A stretch of 64,000 nucleotides of DNA from Orlajensenia stereocauli (GCF_039548895.1 NZ_JBCLVG010000001.1), one strand, 5' to 3'. Counted from the first letter of the stretch, positions 45,386 to 54,942 are shown. Program-made: numbers and translations. The notes: generated from the letters alone by a model not told the origin.

Positions 45386-45439
45386 GGTCCTGTGTGCGTC
45401 GGGCCGTCAGCTGGTCCTGCGTGCGTCGGTCCGTCAGCG
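45386..45439. repeat. Two 27-bp direct repeats at the thiolase 3' end
   Basis: Two adjacent units beginning GGTCCTGTGTGCGTCGGGCC and GGTCCTGCGTGCGTCGGTCC match at 24 of 27 positions. The second covers the thiolase stop codon, so the first is a duplicated gene end in the 85-bp gap before the dehydrogenase. Confidence 0.7.
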
Positions 45440-46612
45440 CAGGCGCTCGATGATCGTCGCGTTGGCCATCCCGCCGCCCTCGCACATTGTCTGCAGGCCG
45501 TAGCGGCCGCCGCCGCGCTCGAGGGAGGTGACGAGGGTCGCGAGAAGCCTCGTGCCCGACGATCCGAGGGCATGACCCAGGGCGATGGCCCCGCCCTGAG
45601 GGTTGAGAGTGGCCGGATCGGCGGAGAGCTCCTGCAGCCAGAGCAGCGGCACGGGTGCGAACGCCTCGTTCACCTCGGAGACGGCGATGTCGCCGATGGT
45701 GAGCCCTGCCCTGTCGAGAACCTTCCGCGTGGCCGGAACCACGCCGGTGAGCATCAGCAGCGGATCGCTGCCCGTCACCGCGAAGGCGTGGAACCTGGCG
45801 CGCGGTGTGAGCCCGAGCTCGGCTGCCCGCGCGCTGCTCATGATGAGCGCGGCCGAGGCGCCGTCCGTCAGCGGCGACGAGTTGCCGGGAGTGATGCGCC
45901 AGTCGATCTCGGGGAACCGAGCTGCGAGCTCGTCGGTGCGGAACGCTGGATTCAGGGCGGAGAGACCGGATGCCGTCGTGCCCGCGCGCACGGTCTCATC
46001 GGCGAGCGACTCCACGCCTCCCACTGCGACGAGCTCGCGCTCGAAGTCCCCACGCGCCGCGGCCGCAGCGGCTCTGGCGTGCGACCCGGCCGAGAACGCA
46101 TCGAGCTCGTCGCGCCCGAAGCCGTGGCGGGCGGCGATCAGCTCGGCCGAGACGCCCTGGCCGACGAGTCCGTCGGGGAAGCGCGCGGCCATGCTCGTGC
46201 CGTACGGGGACTGGCCGCCCAACGACGACCCGAGCGGGACTCTGCTCATCGACTCCACACCGCACGCGATCACGATGTCGTAGGCACCGGCGATCACGCC
46301 CTGCGCCGCGAAGGAGGCGGCCTGCTGGCTCGAGCCGCACTGGCGGTCGACCGTCGTGCCGGGAACGCTCACCGGGAACCCGGCCGAGAGCACGGCGTTC
46401 CGCACGACGTTGTAGCTCTGCTCCCCCACCTGGCTGACGCATCCGCCGATCACGTCGTCGATCAGCACAGGATCGAGCCCCGATCGGTCGACGAGCTCGC
46501 GCAGCACTCCGGCGAGGAGGTCGACCGGGTGCACGTGCGACAGCATCCCGCCGGGCTTGCCACGCCCGCTCGGAGTCCGCACGACGTCGACGATGACGGC
46601 GTCTCTCATCAT
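45434..46612 (-). CDS. Acetyl-CoA acyltransferase (thiolase)
   Basis: A 392-residue thiolase. The acylated Cys lies in DRQCGSSQQA (about 89-98); NEAFAPVPLLW (about 318-328), GGAIALGHALGSSGTRL (about 348-364) and CEGGGMANATI (about 379-389) complete the catalytic site. The last motif contains the second Cys. It cleaves 3-ketoacyl-CoA with CoA, or condenses acetyl-CoA. The dehydrogenase gene 85 bp downstream would provide the 3-keto substrate. The gene is divergent from an MFS transporter; a link is not proven. Confidence 0.9.
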   Translation of the reverse strand: MMRDAVIVDVVRTPSGRGKPGGMLSHVHPVDLLAGVLRELVDRSGLDPVLIDDVIGGCVSQVGEQSYNVVRNAVLSAGFPVSVPGTTVDRQCGSSQQAASFAAQGVIAGAYDIVIACGVESMSRVPLGSSLGGQSPYGTSMAARFPDGLVGQGVSAELIAARHGFGRDELDAFSAGSHARAAAAAARGDFERELVAVGGVESLADETVRAGTTASGLSALNPAFRTDELAARFPEIDWRITPGNSSPLTDGASAALIMSSARAAELGLTPRARFHAFAVTGSDPLLMLTGVVPATRKVLDRAGLTIGDIAVSEVNEAFAPVPLLWLQELSADPATLNPQGGAIALGHALGSSGTRLLATLVTSLERGGGRYGLQTMCEGGGMANATIIERLR

Positions 46613-46791
46613 GGGCCCCAGCCTATTCCCGCGATCGATGCGGCAGGGGCGACGGATGCGACAGGGCGACGATGTGCGACGGGAGGGCTACGGATGCCGG
46701 GGGCGGATGCTCCTCCTGATCCGGCCGGAGCGCAAGGGGTCGACCCTCTCGCCGCGCCTGCCTAGCGTTGAGGGGTTCAAGGGAGAGCGCC

Positions 46792-48249
46792 ATGACGACC
46801 ACCGACACCGGGAAGATCATCCGCACGAACATCCCCGGCCGCATGGACCGGCTGCCGTGGGCGCGGTGGCACTGGATGGTCGTCATCGGCCTCGGCACGG
46901 TCTGGATCCTCGACGGCCTCGAGGTGACCATCGTCGGTTCGATCGCCGGCCGCCTCACCGAGGAGGACAGCGGCCTCGGCCTCACGACGGCGCAGATCGG
47001 TCTGGCGGCGGCCATCTACGTGGCAGGCGCGTGCACAGGTGCTCTGGTCTTCGGCTACCTCACCGACAGGTTCGGCCGCAAGAAGTTGTTCATCATGACC
47101 CTCGGCGTCTACCTGGCCGCTACAGTCGCCACGGCGTTCTCCTTCAACCCGCTGTTCTTCTTCATCTGCCGCTTCTTCACCGGAGCCGGCATCGGTGGCG
47201 AGTATGCGGCCATCAACTCCGCCATCGACGAGCTGATCCCGGCCCGGCACCGCGGCAAGATCGACCTCGCCATCAACGGCTCGTACTGGCTCGGCACCGC
47301 GTTCGGCGCCATCCTGTCGGTCTTCCTGCTCGACACGGCAATCTTCCCGCCCGAGCTCGGGTGGCGCATCGCCTTCGGCCTGGGCGCCGTGCTCGGTCTC
47401 TGCATCCTGTTCGTGCGTCGCAATGTTCCCGAGTCGCCGCGCTGGCTGTTCATCCACCGCGATCTCCAGAGCGCCGAGACGATCGTCGACGATGTCGAGA
47501 AGCAGGTCACGGAGTCGACGGGCGAGAAACTCGAGGAGGTCGACGAATACCTCCAGATCAAGCAGCGCAAGAGCACGGGCTTCGGTGAGATCGTGCGCGT
47601 CGGCGTCACGAAGTATCCGAAGCGCTTCATTCTCGGCCTCTCGCTCTTCATCGGCCAGGCCTTCCTCTACAACGCGGTGTTCTTCACCTACGCCCTCGTC
47701 CTCACCGAACTGTTCGACGTTCCGGTCGCGGTGGCGCCGTGGTCGCTCGTGCCCATAGCCATCGGCAACTTCCTCGGCCCGCTGCTGCTCGGCCGCTTCT
47801 TCGACACCATCGGTCGCCGTGTGATGATCTCGAGCTGCTACATCGGGTCGGGAGTGCTGCTCATCGTCACCGGCGTCCTGTTCCAGGCCGGGATCCTGGA
47901 TCCCGTCACCCTCACCGTCTGCTGGGTGATCGTCTTCTTCTTCGCCTCTGCAGGCGCCAGCGCCGCCTACCTGACCGTGAGCGAGATCTTCCCGATGGAG
48001 ACCCGGGCCATGGCCATCGCCTTCTTCTACGCCGTCGGCACCGGCCTCGGTGGCATCATCGGACCGATCCTGTTCGGCCAGTTCATCGAGGACGGCATCG
48101 GCGCCGTGGCGTTCGGCTACTTCATCGGGGCCGGGCTCATGATCGCCGCAGGACTCGTCGAGGTGTTCCTCGGCATCGACGCCGAGAACAGGTCGCTGGA
48201 GGACATCGCGACGCCCCTCAGCGTGAACTCCGACACGAGCGAACAATAG
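46792..48249 (+). CDS. MFS transporter, sugar-porter/organic-acid type
   Basis: A 485-residue, twelve-helix carrier. The loop GYLTDRFGRKKLF (about 84-96) and the sequence VPESPRWLFIH (about 213-223) are hallmarks of the sugar-porter branch, which also includes aromatic-acid and niacin-like transporters. ATG 46792 follows GGGAG by about seven bases. A 100-residue protein gene starts 10 bp after the stop and is probably cotranscribed. The 179-bp divergent gap before it contains no recognisable gene. Confidence 0.87.
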   Translation: MTTTDTGKIIRTNIPGRMDRLPWARWHWMVVIGLGTVWILDGLEVTIVGSIAGRLTEEDSGLGLTTAQIGLAAAIYVAGACTGALVFGYLTDRFGRKKLFIMTLGVYLAATVATAFSFNPLFFFICRFFTGAGIGGEYAAINSAIDELIPARHRGKIDLAINGSYWLGTAFGAILSVFLLDTAIFPPELGWRIAFGLGAVLGLCILFVRRNVPESPRWLFIHRDLQSAETIVDDVEKQVTESTGEKLEEVDEYLQIKQRKSTGFGEIVRVGVTKYPKRFILGLSLFIGQAFLYNAVFFTYALVLTELFDVPVAVAPWSLVPIAIGNFLGPLLLGRFFDTIGRRVMISSCYIGSGVLLIVTGVLFQAGILDPVTLTVCWVIVFFFASAGASAAYLTVSEIFPMETRAMAIAFFYAVGTGLGGIIGPILFGQFIEDGIGAVAFGYFIGAGLMIAAGLVEVFLGIDAENRSLEDIATPLSVNSDTSEQ

Positions 48250-48259
48250 GATTGCGCCC

Positions 48260-48562
48260 ATGACGACGACGACCCAACTGCGCTTGTACGACCTCGTTCC
48301 GACCGAGATCGATGCCTTCATCGAGTGGTGGAACTCCCGGCTCGTTCCTGCGCGCGCGGCCCACGGCTTCGTCGTCGACTTCGCCTACCTCGATCGTGAG
48401 GCGTCGAAGTTCAGTTGGGCCGTGAGCCTGCCGACGGATGCCGCTGGCTTCGCAGCAGCAGAGGCGACGTACATGGCCTCGCCCGAGCGCGAGTCGGCAT
48501 TCGACGGCGTGCCGCAGCGCGTGGCCTCCAGCCACGTCGCCCTCGTCGACGCGGTGGCCTGA
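48260..48562 (+). CDS. Small NIPSNAP-like protein
   Basis: A 100-residue soluble protein beginning TQLRLYDLVPTEIDAFIEWW, with the beta-alpha-beta pattern of dimeric ferredoxin-like barrel proteins (NIPSNAP/EthD/antibiotic monooxygenase types). No cofactor or catalytic residue can be named. It starts 10 bp after the MFS gene, with AGGA about ten bases before its ATG. It may act on the imported compound. Assignment to a family is tentative. Confidence 0.6.
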   Translation: MTTTTQLRLYDLVPTEIDAFIEWWNSRLVPARAAHGFVVDFAYLDREASKFSWAVSLPTDAAGFAAAEATYMASPERESAFDGVPQRVASSHVALVDAVA

Positions 48563-48648
48563 CGCCGAACCGTCTTCGCCCAGGTCTTCCGTGCCACATT
48601 TCAGCCATGAGCAGGGAATGATCCAGCGCAGATGACGTTGCCTTCAGA

Positions 48649-50097
48649 ATGACGAGTGCACCACTGTCGGTGGGGTTCCGCTCCGAGCGCGGGCCGATCC
48701 TCATCGCCCTCATGCTCGCGACGGGCCTCATCGCGATCGATTCGACCATCCTCGCCACGGCCGTCCCGTCGGTGGTGGCCGACCTCGGCGACTTCACCCA
48801 GTTCCCGTGGCTGTTCTCGATCTACCTGCTGGCCCAGGCCGTCTCGGTGCCGATCTACTCCAAGCTCTCAGACACCGTCGGCCGCAAGCCGATCATCCTC
48901 GTCGGCATCGGCCTCTTCCTCCTCGGCTCCATCCTCTGCGGCTTCGCGTGGAGCATGCCCGCCCTCATCGCCTTCCGGGCCGTGCAGGGCCTCGGCGCCG
49001 GAGCGGTGCTTCCCACCTCGATCACCATCGTCGGCGACCTGTACTCGCTCGCCGAGCGCGCCAAGGTGCAGGGCTACATCGCCAGCGTCTGGGCGATCTC
49101 CTCCGTGGTCGGGCCTGCCCTCGGCGGCGTGTTCAGCCAGTTCGTCTCGTGGCGCTGGATCTTCTTCGTGAACATCCCGCTGTGCATCATCGCGGGCTGG
49201 CGCCTCATCCGCTCCTTCCACGAGAAGATCGAGCCCCGCAGACACCGCATCGACTACGCGGGAGCCGTCACCCTCACCATCGGCCTGACGGCGATCATCA
49301 TGGCCCTGCTCGAGGGCGGGCAGGCCTGGGCCTGGAACTCGGTGCCCAGCTTCGCCGCGTTCGGCATCGGAGCGATCGCCCTCGTCGCTTTCGTCCTCAT
49401 CGAGCAGCGCGCCGCCGAGCCGATCATCCCGCTCGGCATCTTCACCCGCCGCCTGATCGTCACGACGACCTTCATCTCACTCGGCGTCGGCGCCATCCTC
49501 ATCGGCCTCACGTCCTACGTGCCCACCTACCTCGAGACCACGCTCGGGGTCGTTCCCATCATCTCGGGCCTCGCTGTCGCAGCACTCACCCTGGGCTGGC
49601 CCATCTCGGCGGCGCTCGCCGGGCGCCTCTACCTGCGCATCGGCTTCCGCTCGACAGTGCTCATCGGTATCGCCATCGCCGTGGTCGGCACCATCGGCGT
49701 CACTCTCGTGGCGCCGCATCCGAACACCATCCTCATCGCGGCGTCATGCTTCGTGATCGGCTTCGGGCTCGGCTGGGTGGCGGCGCCCAGCCTCATCGCT
49801 GCGCAGTCGTCGGTGGCGTGGGGCGAGCGCGGCGTCATCACCGGCACGAACATGTTCGCCCGTTCCGCAGGCAGCGCCGTCGGCGTCGCCGTCTTCGGCG
49901 CCATAGCGAACACCATCATCGCGGCCTCTCCCGACGCCGAGGCCGACAAGACGGCGGTGGCGGATGCCGCAACCGCCGTCTTCCTCGCGGTCACTGTGGC
50001 CGCGGTGCTCACGGTCATCGCCGCGCTGGCCATGCCACGCGCCAGCGCCCAGGACCTCGAGTACGTGGCACCGGCCGAGGAGACCGCCGGCCCCTGA
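48649..50097 (+). CDS. EmrB/QacA-type MFS drug efflux transporter (DHA2)
   Basis: A 482-residue protein with fourteen predicted helices. The opening LMLATGLIAIDSTILATAVP (about 21-40) is motif D1 of the DHA2 family, and SKLSDTVGRKPIILVG (about 70-85) is motif A; the conserved Arg in helix 4 lies in LIAFRAVQGLGAGAVLP (motif B) and motif C is in SVVGPALGGVF. It exports hydrophobic compounds with protons. No regulator gene lies beside it. A bidirectional hairpin follows. Confidence 0.9.
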   Translation: MTSAPLSVGFRSERGPILIALMLATGLIAIDSTILATAVPSVVADLGDFTQFPWLFSIYLLAQAVSVPIYSKLSDTVGRKPIILVGIGLFLLGSILCGFAWSMPALIAFRAVQGLGAGAVLPTSITIVGDLYSLAERAKVQGYIASVWAISSVVGPALGGVFSQFVSWRWIFFVNIPLCIIAGWRLIRSFHEKIEPRRHRIDYAGAVTLTIGLTAIIMALLEGGQAWAWNSVPSFAAFGIGAIALVAFVLIEQRAAEPIIPLGIFTRRLIVTTTFISLGVGAILIGLTSYVPTYLETTLGVVPIISGLAVAALTLGWPISAALAGRLYLRIGFRSTVLIGIAIAVVGTIGVTLVAPHPNTILIAASCFVIGFGLGWVAAPSLIAAQSSVAWGERGVITGTNMFARSAGSAVGVAVFGAIANTIIAASPDAEADKTAVADAATAVFLAVTVAAVLTVIAALAMPRASAQDLEYVAPAEETAGP

Positions 50098-50177
50098 GCT
50101 GGTGCAGTCGTGTTCCCGAGATTTCCTGAGTAGGACGCTGGCGCGTCCAGGCTGCCGCCTTTCGCGTTCGGGAAAAG

Positions 50178-50195
50178 CGAACGCTAACGCGTTCG
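50178..50195. terminator. Bidirectional terminator between the efflux gene and der
   Basis: CGAACGC and GCGTTCG pair around TAAC. The plus strand continues TTTCT and the minus strand reads CTTTTCCC after the stem, so it can stop both transcripts. The stem contains the der stop codon (50184-50186). A second small hairpin, GGACGC-TGGC-GCGTCC, lies about 40 bases upstream. Confidence 0.7.
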
Positions 50196-51695
50196 TTTCT
50201 CCCTCACACGCATGTTGAGCACGATCGGCGTTCCCTCGAAGCCGTAGATCTCGCGCAGACGACGCTGGATGTAGCGACGGTAGCCCGGGTCGAGGAAGCC
50301 GGTCGTGAACACGACGAATGTCGGCGGACGGCTCGCGGCCTGAGTTCCGAACAGGATGCGCGGCTGCTTTCCACCACGCACGGGGTGCGGATGCGCCGCG
50401 GTGAGCTCGGCGAGGAAGGCGTTGAACTTGCCCGTCGGGATGCGGGTGTCCCACGACTCGAGCGCGAGCTCGAGGGCGGGAACGAGCTTCTCGATGTGAC
50501 GGCCGGTGCGGGCGGAGATGTTCACGCGCGGGGCCCACGCCACGTGCGCGAGGTCCTGCTCGATCTCGCGCTCGAGGTAGCGGCGACGGTCGTCGTCGAG
50601 GAGGTCCCACTTGTTGAACGCGAGCACGAGCGCACGACCCGACTCGAGCACCAGGTCGATGATCCGCACGTCCTGCTCGCTGATGGGCTGCGAGACGTCG
50701 AGCATGACCACGGCGACCTCGGCCTTCTCGAGCGCTGCACTGGTGCGCAGCGATGCGTAGAAGTCGGCACCCTGGGCGAGGTGAACTCGGCGACGGATGC
50801 CGGCGGTGTCGACGAAGCGCCACACCTTTCCGCCCAGCTCGACCTGCTCGTCGACGGGGTCGCGGGTGGTTCCGGCGAGGTCGTTGACGACGACGCGCTC
50901 CTCACCGGCCGACTTGTTCAGCAGGCTCGACTTGCCGACGTTCGGGCGGCCGAGGATCGCCACACGGCGGGGCCCGCCCACCTCGTCCTTGGCGACGGCC
51001 GACACCGTCGGGAGCACCTTGAGGATCTCGTCGAGCAGGTCGGCCACGCCGCGGCCGTGCAGGGCGGAGACGGGGTAGGGCTCGCCGAGTCCGAGGTTCC
51101 ACAGGGCTGCGGCATCCGGCTCGCGACGAACGTCGTCGACCTTGTTGGCGATGAGGAAGACGGGCTTCTTGGCCTTGCGCAGCATGCGCACGACCTGCTC
51201 GTCGGTCGAGGTGGCACCGACAGTGGCGTCGACGACGAACATGACGATGTCGCAGAGGTCGATGGCCACCTCGGCCTGCGCTGCCACGGAGGCGTCGATG
51301 CCCTTGGCATCGGGCTCCCAGCCGCCGGTGTCGACGAGGGTGAAGCGACGGTCGTTCCACTCGCCCTTGTAGTTCACGCGGTCACGGGTGACGCCGGGGG
51401 TGTCCTCGACGACGGCCTCGCGGCGGCCGAGGATGCGGTTCACGAGCGCGGACTTGCCCACGTTCGGTCGCCCGACGATCGCGATGACCGGCAGCGCCGG
51501 CAGGTAGCGGATGGCGTCGGGGTCCTCGGTGACGGTGTCGAGGACGTCGAAGTCGTCGTCCTCGAGGTCGTAGGCGTCGAGCCCGCGACGGAGGGCTGCG
51601 GCGCGCTGGGCTGCCGCCTCCTCGTCGACGTCGGCCAGGCGCGAGGCGAGGGCGCCGTCGACGTCTTCGTAGTCGTCGTTTTCGTCGGTGCTCAT
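50184..51695 (-). CDS. der: Ribosome biogenesis GTPase Der (EngA)
   Basis: A 503-residue protein with two GTPase domains in tandem, each with GRPNVGKS (about residues 75 and 250), the G3 motif DTGGW or DTAGI, and NKVD or NKWD as G4. The C-terminal KH-like domain binds the 50S subunit precursor. The first 65 residues are an acidic, Asp/Glu/Ala-rich extension, common in actinobacterial Der. It overlaps cmk by 4 bp and is the last gene of the long minus-strand string. Confidence 0.96.
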   Translation of the reverse strand: MSTDENDDYEDVDGALASRLADVDEEAAAQRAAALRRGLDAYDLEDDDFDVLDTVTEDPDAIRYLPALPVIAIVGRPNVGKSALVNRILGRREAVVEDTPGVTRDRVNYKGEWNDRRFTLVDTGGWEPDAKGIDASVAAQAEVAIDLCDIVMFVVDATVGATSTDEQVVRMLRKAKKPVFLIANKVDDVRREPDAAALWNLGLGEPYPVSALHGRGVADLLDEILKVLPTVSAVAKDEVGGPRRVAILGRPNVGKSSLLNKSAGEERVVVNDLAGTTRDPVDEQVELGGKVWRFVDTAGIRRRVHLAQGADFYASLRTSAALEKAEVAVVMLDVSQPISEQDVRIIDLVLESGRALVLAFNKWDLLDDDRRRYLEREIEQDLAHVAWAPRVNISARTGRHIEKLVPALELALESWDTRIPTGKFNAFLAELTAAHPHPVRGGKQPRILFGTQAASRPPTFVVFTTGFLDPGYRRYIQRRLREIYGFEGTPIVLNMRVREKRTR

Positions 51696-52375
51696 GATGA
51701 TGCCTCCTCGATGACCGTGATCACGGCATCGACAGTTCGATTGAAATCCAGATGGGTGGAATCGACGGTGGTCACACCGTCAGCGGCGTTCAGGAAGTCG
51801 ACGACTCGGGCATCCGCCCTGTCACGCTCCGCCAGTGCTCGACCGACGGAATCCGCGGCGAGATCGGTCAGCTCAGCCGACCTTCTCGCCATTCTAACGG
51901 TCTCATCGGCTGTGAGAAGAATGCGCACGGGGGCGTCAGGGGCCACGATCGTGGTGATGTCGCGGCCTTCGATCACGATTCCGGGCCGATCCACAGCTGC
52001 GGCGATGCTCCGGAACATCGCCACGAGGTGCGAGCGAACCTCGGGCACCCGGGCGACGGCGCTCACGACGGCCGCGACGCGGGGCTCCCGGATGGCCTCG
52101 GTGACGTCGTTCTCCCCCACCCGCACGCTGTAGCCGTCGGGGTCGGTTCCGATCGCGTAGTCGAAGTCGTCGAGCAGTGCGACGACGGATGCTGCACTCT
52201 CGGTGTCGCTGCCGCGCTCGAGCGCGAGCCACGCGAGGGCGCGGTACGCGGCCCCTGTGTCGAGGAAGCCGTAGCCGAGGCGCCGTGCGACGGCCTTGCT
52301 CACGCTGGACTTGCCGCTGCCTGCGGGTCCGTCGATGGCGACGACGACGGGAGAGACGGTGGGGGTGGAAGTCAT
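51692..52375 (-). CDS. cmk: Cytidylate kinase
   Basis: A 227-residue enzyme phosphorylating CMP and dCMP. The P-loop DGPAGSGKSSVSKAVA (about 15-30) is followed by LDTGAAYRA and the CMP-binding IEGRDITTIVAPDA (about 137-150). ATG 52375 starts 4 bp after the tyrA stop and fits the domain start; an in-frame TTG at 52390 inside tyrA is possible. The order cmk-der after rluB is conserved in Actinobacteria. Confidence 0.93.
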   Translation of the reverse strand: MTSTPTVSPVVVAIDGPAGSGKSSVSKAVARRLGYGFLDTGAAYRALAWLALERGSDTESAASVVALLDDFDYAIGTDPDGYSVRVGENDVTEAIREPRVAAVVSAVARVPEVRSHLVAMFRSIAAAVDRPGIVIEGRDITTIVAPDAPVRILLTADETVRMARRSAELTDLAADSVGRALAERDRADARVVDFLNAADGVTTVDSTHLDFNRTVDAVITVIEEASS

Positions 52376-52379
52376 CTGG

Positions 52380-53465
52380 CTATCCGGCAATCCGCCAGCC
52401 GCGGGCGGCCAGCTCGGTGGTGAGGTGTTCGACGGTCTCGGGCAGCACGGCGATCTCAGCGAGGCCGACCTGGATGCCCGGAGCGTGCTCGAGGCGGAGG
52501 TCCTCGAGGTTCACGCCGATCTCGCCGATCTCGGCGAGCAGGCGCGCCAGCTGCCCTGGCCTGTCGTCGACCATGACGGTCAGGGTGGTGAAGCGCTTGT
52601 CGGTGCCGTGCTTTCCGGGCAGACGAGCCACGCCGACGTTGCCGCCGGCGAGCTCCTCGGCCACGCGGCGGCGGGCCCCTGGCGCCTCGGGGTCGTCGAG
52701 GGCTCCGATGAAGCGGTCGAGGTCGTCGCGGTAGGCCACGAGGATGTCACGCACCGGCGCGGCGTTCGCCCCGAGGATCTGAACCCACAGGTCGGGGTCG
52801 CTCGCGGCCACGCGGGTGACGTCGCGCACGCCTTGGCCGGCGAGGTTGACGGCCGCACTCGGCGCGTCGATGAATCGCCGCGCCATGAGGCTCGAGATCA
52901 CCTGCGGCACGTGCGAGATGAGGGCGACACCGGCATCGTGCTGCTCGGGCGTCATCTCCACGAGGGTCGCGCCGAGGTCGAGGATGAGGTCGTCGATCGC
53001 TCCGGCACGCTGGTAGCTGATGGCGTCGTGAGCGGCGACCACCCACGGGCGACCCACGAAGAGATCGGCGCGGCCACCGAGCGGGCCGCCACGTTCGCGG
53101 CCGGCCATCGGGTGCGAGCCGATGTAGCGGCTGAGGTCGGCGCCGAGATCGGCGAGCTCGGCCAGCACGGCCAGCTTCACGCTGGCGACGTCGGTCACGA
53201 TCGCGTCGGGGAACGCGGCGAGTTCTGCGGCGACGACGGATGCCGTCACGTCGGGCGGCGTCGCCACGACGATGAGCTGCGGTGCGTCTCCGGCGGTGGC
53301 TCGGCGACCCGCGCCGAGGTCGACGGCGATGCTCACGTGGGTCGGCGACGCGTCGGCGAGGATCACGTCGATGCCCCGTGCGGTCAGGCCGAGGCCGACG
53401 CTGGTGCCGAGCAGACCGGCGCCGACGACGCGCACGGGTCCGATGAGGCGGGACTCCACGACCAC
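52380..53465 (-). CDS. tyrA: Prephenate dehydrogenase with C-terminal ACT domain
   Basis: A 361-residue enzyme of tyrosine synthesis. The NAD site VRVVGAGLLGTSVGLGL lies at about 11-27, and the prephenate site includes GSHPMAGRERGG (about 118-129). The last 75 residues (about 286-361) form an ACT domain beginning TLTVMVDDRPGQLARLL, probably for feedback by tyrosine. The start is GTG 53465, directly after the rluB stop, with GGAGG seven bases upstream. It is inserted between rluB and cmk, a common arrangement in high-GC Gram-positives. Confidence 0.92.
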   Translation of the reverse strand: MVVESRLIGPVRVVGAGLLGTSVGLGLTARGIDVILADASPTHVSIAVDLGAGRRATAGDAPQLIVVATPPDVTASVVAAELAAFPDAIVTDVASVKLAVLAELADLGADLSRYIGSHPMAGRERGGPLGGRADLFVGRPWVVAAHDAISYQRAGAIDDLILDLGATLVEMTPEQHDAGVALISHVPQVISSLMARRFIDAPSAAVNLAGQGVRDVTRVAASDPDLWVQILGANAAPVRDILVAYRDDLDRFIGALDDPEAPGARRRVAEELAGGNVGVARLPGKHGTDKRFTTLTVMVDDRPGQLARLLAEIGEIGVNLEDLRLEHAPGIQVGLAEIAVLPETVEHLTTELAARGWRIAG

Positions 53466-54305
53466 TCAGCGACCTCCGTCGTTCTTCTCGGGGCCCGTCG
53501 CGGGATCCGTCCGGGAATCCTCGTCGGCGCTGTTCTCGGCGTTCCTGTCGGCGCCGTCCCGTGACAGCGTGAGTACCTGGCCGAGCTCGGCCGAGGTGAG
53601 CGGACGGATCTGTCCGATCTGCAGCGTTCCGAGGTGCAGCGGCCCGAACTGGCGGCGCACGAGGTCGATGACGGGATGCCCGACGGCGTCCAGCATCCGT
53701 CGCACGATGCGGTTGCGACCGGAGTGCAGGGTGATCTCGACGAGGCTCGACGTGGAGTCCGATGCGCTCGTCATCAGTCGTGCCTTGTCGGCCGCGATCG
53801 GGCCGTCCTCGAGGTCGATGCCGCGGGTGAGCTGTGCGATGGTCTGGGGGCTCACGCGTCCCTCGACCTTCGCGATGTAGGTCTTCGCGACCCCGAACGA
53901 CGGATGCGCCAGCGTGTGCGCCAGGTCGCCGTCGTTGGTCATGATGAGCAGTCCCGTGGTCTCGGCATCCAGACGCCCGACGTTGAAGATGCGCTCCTCG
54001 TACTGCTCGGCCCAGTAGCTGAGGTCGGTGCGGCCGCGCTCGTCGCGCATCGAGGAGTACACCCCGGCCGGCTTGTTCAGCATGAGGTAGAGCTTGGTGT
54101 TGTCGAGCTGCACGGCCACGTTGTCGACGGCCACGAGGTCGGTCTCGGGGTGGATGCGGCGGCCGAGTTCGGTGACGACGGTGCCGTTCACCCGCACCCG
54201 ACCCGCCACGATGAGGTCTTCCGACACCCGGCGCGAGGCGACGCCGGCACTTGCCAGCACCTTCTGCAATCGGATGCCGTCGTCTGCTGCATTATCGGAT
54301 GTCAC
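53466..54305 (-). CDS. rluB: 23S rRNA pseudouridine synthase RluB-type
   Basis: A 279-residue protein with an S4 RNA-binding domain at about 10-60 (RLQKVLASAGVASRRVSED) and a RsuA/RluB catalytic domain whose GRLDAETTGLLIMTNDG (about 110-126) holds the catalytic Asp. It modifies a uridine in 23S rRNA. The C-terminal 25 residues are charged and low-complexity. The start overlaps the scpB stop by 14 bp. Confidence 0.92.
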   Translation of the reverse strand: MTSDNAADDGIRLQKVLASAGVASRRVSEDLIVAGRVRVNGTVVTELGRRIHPETDLVAVDNVAVQLDNTKLYLMLNKPAGVYSSMRDERGRTDLSYWAEQYEERIFNVGRLDAETTGLLIMTNDGDLAHTLAHPSFGVAKTYIAKVEGRVSPQTIAQLTRGIDLEDGPIAADKARLMTSASDSTSSLVEITLHSGRNRIVRRMLDAVGHPVIDLVRRQFGPLHLGTLQIGQIRPLTSAELGQVLTLSRDGADRNAENSADEDSRTDPATGPEKNDGGR

Positions 54306-54942
54306 CGTCGAACCCTTCGTTTCCGCCCTCGAGGAGCGGGGAGATGTGCGGAAGCTCGTCGAGGCTGTTCACTCCGAGCTGGGTGAGCAGGAGCTCGGTC
54401 GTTCCGTAGTTGATGGCGCCGGTCTCGGCGTCGGCGAACAGCTCCGTCACCAGACCGCGGCTGAGGAGCGTGCGCACGACCGAGTCCACGTTGACGGCGC
54501 GGATGGAGGCGATGGCCCCTCGCGTGATGGGCTGCTTGTAGGCGATCACGGCGAGCGTCTCGAGCGCGGCCTGCGAGAGTCGCGTCGGGTTCTGCGTGAG
54601 CACGAAGTCCGTCACCAGCGCATCGTGCTCTGGACGCACGTAGATGCGCCAGCCGCCGCCGACCTCGCGAAGCTCGAATCCGCGACGGATGCCGGTGGGC
54701 TCGCCGTCCCCGTCGAGGCCGTCGTAATCGGCGACGAGGGTGGCGATCGCGGCCTGCACCTCGGCGACGGGCCGGCCGACGGCTGTCGCCAGGTGGATTA
54801 CGCCCTGCGGCTCGTCGGTCACCATGAGGATCGCCTCGAGGCGTCGCTCGAGTTCACCCGGCGACGGCGGCGCCACGGCGACGTCGGTGTCCGCCTCGGT
54901 CACGGCATCCGTCATGACATCCTCTTCAGTGGTCTCACGCAT
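54292..54942 (-). CDS. scpB: Segregation and condensation protein B
   Basis: A 216-residue winged-helix protein that binds ScpA and SMC to compact the chromosome. The core ELERRLEAILMVTDEPQG (about 29-46) and SQAALETLAVIAYKQPITRG (about 123-142) are the ScpB family signature. Residues 1-28 are an acidic, Ala/Thr-rich lead. It overlaps scpA by 8 bp and rluB by 14 bp. Confidence 0.93.
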   Translation of the reverse strand: MRETTEEDVMTDAVTEADTDVAVAPPSPGELERRLEAILMVTDEPQGVIHLATAVGRPVAEVQAAIATLVADYDGLDGDGEPTGIRRGFELREVGGGWRIYVRPEHDALVTDFVLTQNPTRLSQAALETLAVIAYKQPITRGAIASIRAVNVDSVVRTLLSRGLVTELFADAETGAINYGTTELLLTQLGVNSLDELPHISPLLEGGNEGFDGDIR

